A DNA stretch of 15,306 bases, from positions 1 to 15,306 of the forward strand of contig JBBIIC010000034.1 in NCBI GenBank assembly GCA_037446725.1, written 5' to 3'. Origin of the DNA: JBBIIC01 sp037446725. Lineage in GTDB: Bacteria; Actinomycetota; Coriobacteriia; Anaerosomatales; SLCP01. Shown one piece after another: positions 14,996 to 15,306 of the stretch. The stretch's first letter is position 1, and the number at the start of each line of letters is the position of its first letter. The notes under the pieces were generated by a model, which saw only the letters and a list, made by a program, of their open reading frames with translations, was not told the DNA's origin and searched no databases. Both the position numbers and the translations under genes were made by a program.

Positions 14996-15306
14996 CTACA
15001 CTTCGCCTTCCTTGCCGACCTTTCGGCGCTGGCGGGCCCAGACCTTCACGGGCAGCCCGTGCAGGTCGATGAAGCCCTTCGCCGCCTTGTGGTCGAACGA
15101 ATCCGCCTCGTCGTAGGTCGCGAGGTTGTAGTCGTAGAGCGAGTACGGGCTGCGGCGACCGACCGTCACGCAGCTACCCTTGAAGAAGCGCAGGCGCACG
15201 TCGCCGGTCACCAGCTGCTGCGTGGTGTCGATGAAGCCGTCGAGCGCCTCCTTGAGCGGTGAGAACCACATGCCGTTGTAGACGAGCTCGGCCCACTTCT
15301 GCTCGA
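14996..15306 (-). CDS. argG: Argininosuccinate synthase, C-terminal part (cut by window edge)
   Basis: Only the last about 103 codons are inside the window; the frame is open to the right edge. It starts EQKWAELVYNGMWFSP and continues through DTTQQLVTGDVRL, FFKGSCVTVGRRSPYSLYD and NLATYDEADSFDHKAAKGFI, the conserved C-terminal blocks of ArgG. The enzyme joins citrulline and aspartate using ATP, forming the substrate of the next gene, argH. It ends one base before argH, the usual argGH order. An internal ATG at 15271 is not the start: conserved ArgG sequence runs upstream of it without a break. Confidence 0.95.
   Translation of the reverse strand, partial: EQKWAELVYNGMWFSPLKEALDGFIDTTQQLVTGDVRLRFFKGSCVTVGRRSPYSLYDYNLATYDEADSFDHKAAKGFIDLHGLPVKVWARQRRKVGKEGEV

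Noticed and set aside
15269..15271. ATG at 15271 as a separate small gene start
   Set aside because: Conserved ArgG sequence continues upstream in the same frame to the window edge.

Overview
The window looks like chromosome of a high-GC Gram-positive bacterium, most likely an actinobacterium. The first bases of a 16S rRNA gene read like those of Coriobacteriia (GATGAACGCTGGCGGCGTGC after the universal AGAGTTTGATC block). Coding sequence is strongly G/C-ending. Two class A penicillin-binding proteins carry PASTA domains, and candidate promoters show a TAnnnT -10 box. The assignment to class is inference from about 58 bases of 16S plus gene style. No insertion sequence, phage gene, CRISPR array or tRNA was seen; the content is core and housekeeping.

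Layout. Bases 1-58 (minus strand) are the 5' end of 16S rRNA. Bases 59-692 have no protein gene. They hold the rRNA leader, an rRNA promoter with a perfect TTGACA, a strong intrinsic terminator, and a hairpin-rich stretch that could be a small RNA or just the tyrS 3' UTR. tyrS (693-1901, minus) runs towards the rRNA operon. Divergent from tyrS is a class A PBP (2104-4824, plus) ending in a PASTA and then a PKD domain. A double-length U32 family protein (4841-7255, minus) converges on it. A second class A PBP (7351-9630, plus) diverges from the U32 gene, giving a PBP / U32 / PBP block. A Mpg-type DNA glycosylase (10630-11283, minus) is followed by a NIF3/DUF34 protein (9671-10633, minus) with a 4-base stop/start overlap. 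A small DUF5658-like membrane protein (11362-11781, plus) diverges from mpg. The right end is a minus-strand operon argG (cut by the window) - argH - polX, with gaps of 1 and 13 bases.

How it fits together. The two PBPs would polymerise and cross-link peptidoglycan. ArgG and ArgH do the last two steps of arginine synthesis. Mpg and PolX are two base-excision-repair functions in separate nearby operons. TyrRS and rRNA belong to translation, and the U32 protein is related to RlhA, a 23S rRNA hydroxylation factor. I found no clearly new multi-gene system. The best leads are the tyrS-rrn intergenic RNA with mutually exclusive hairpins, the PASTA-PKD PBP, the U32 protein with a second Cys cluster, the Mpg-NIF3 coupled pair with a probable leaderless promoter, and PolX embedded in an arginine operon.
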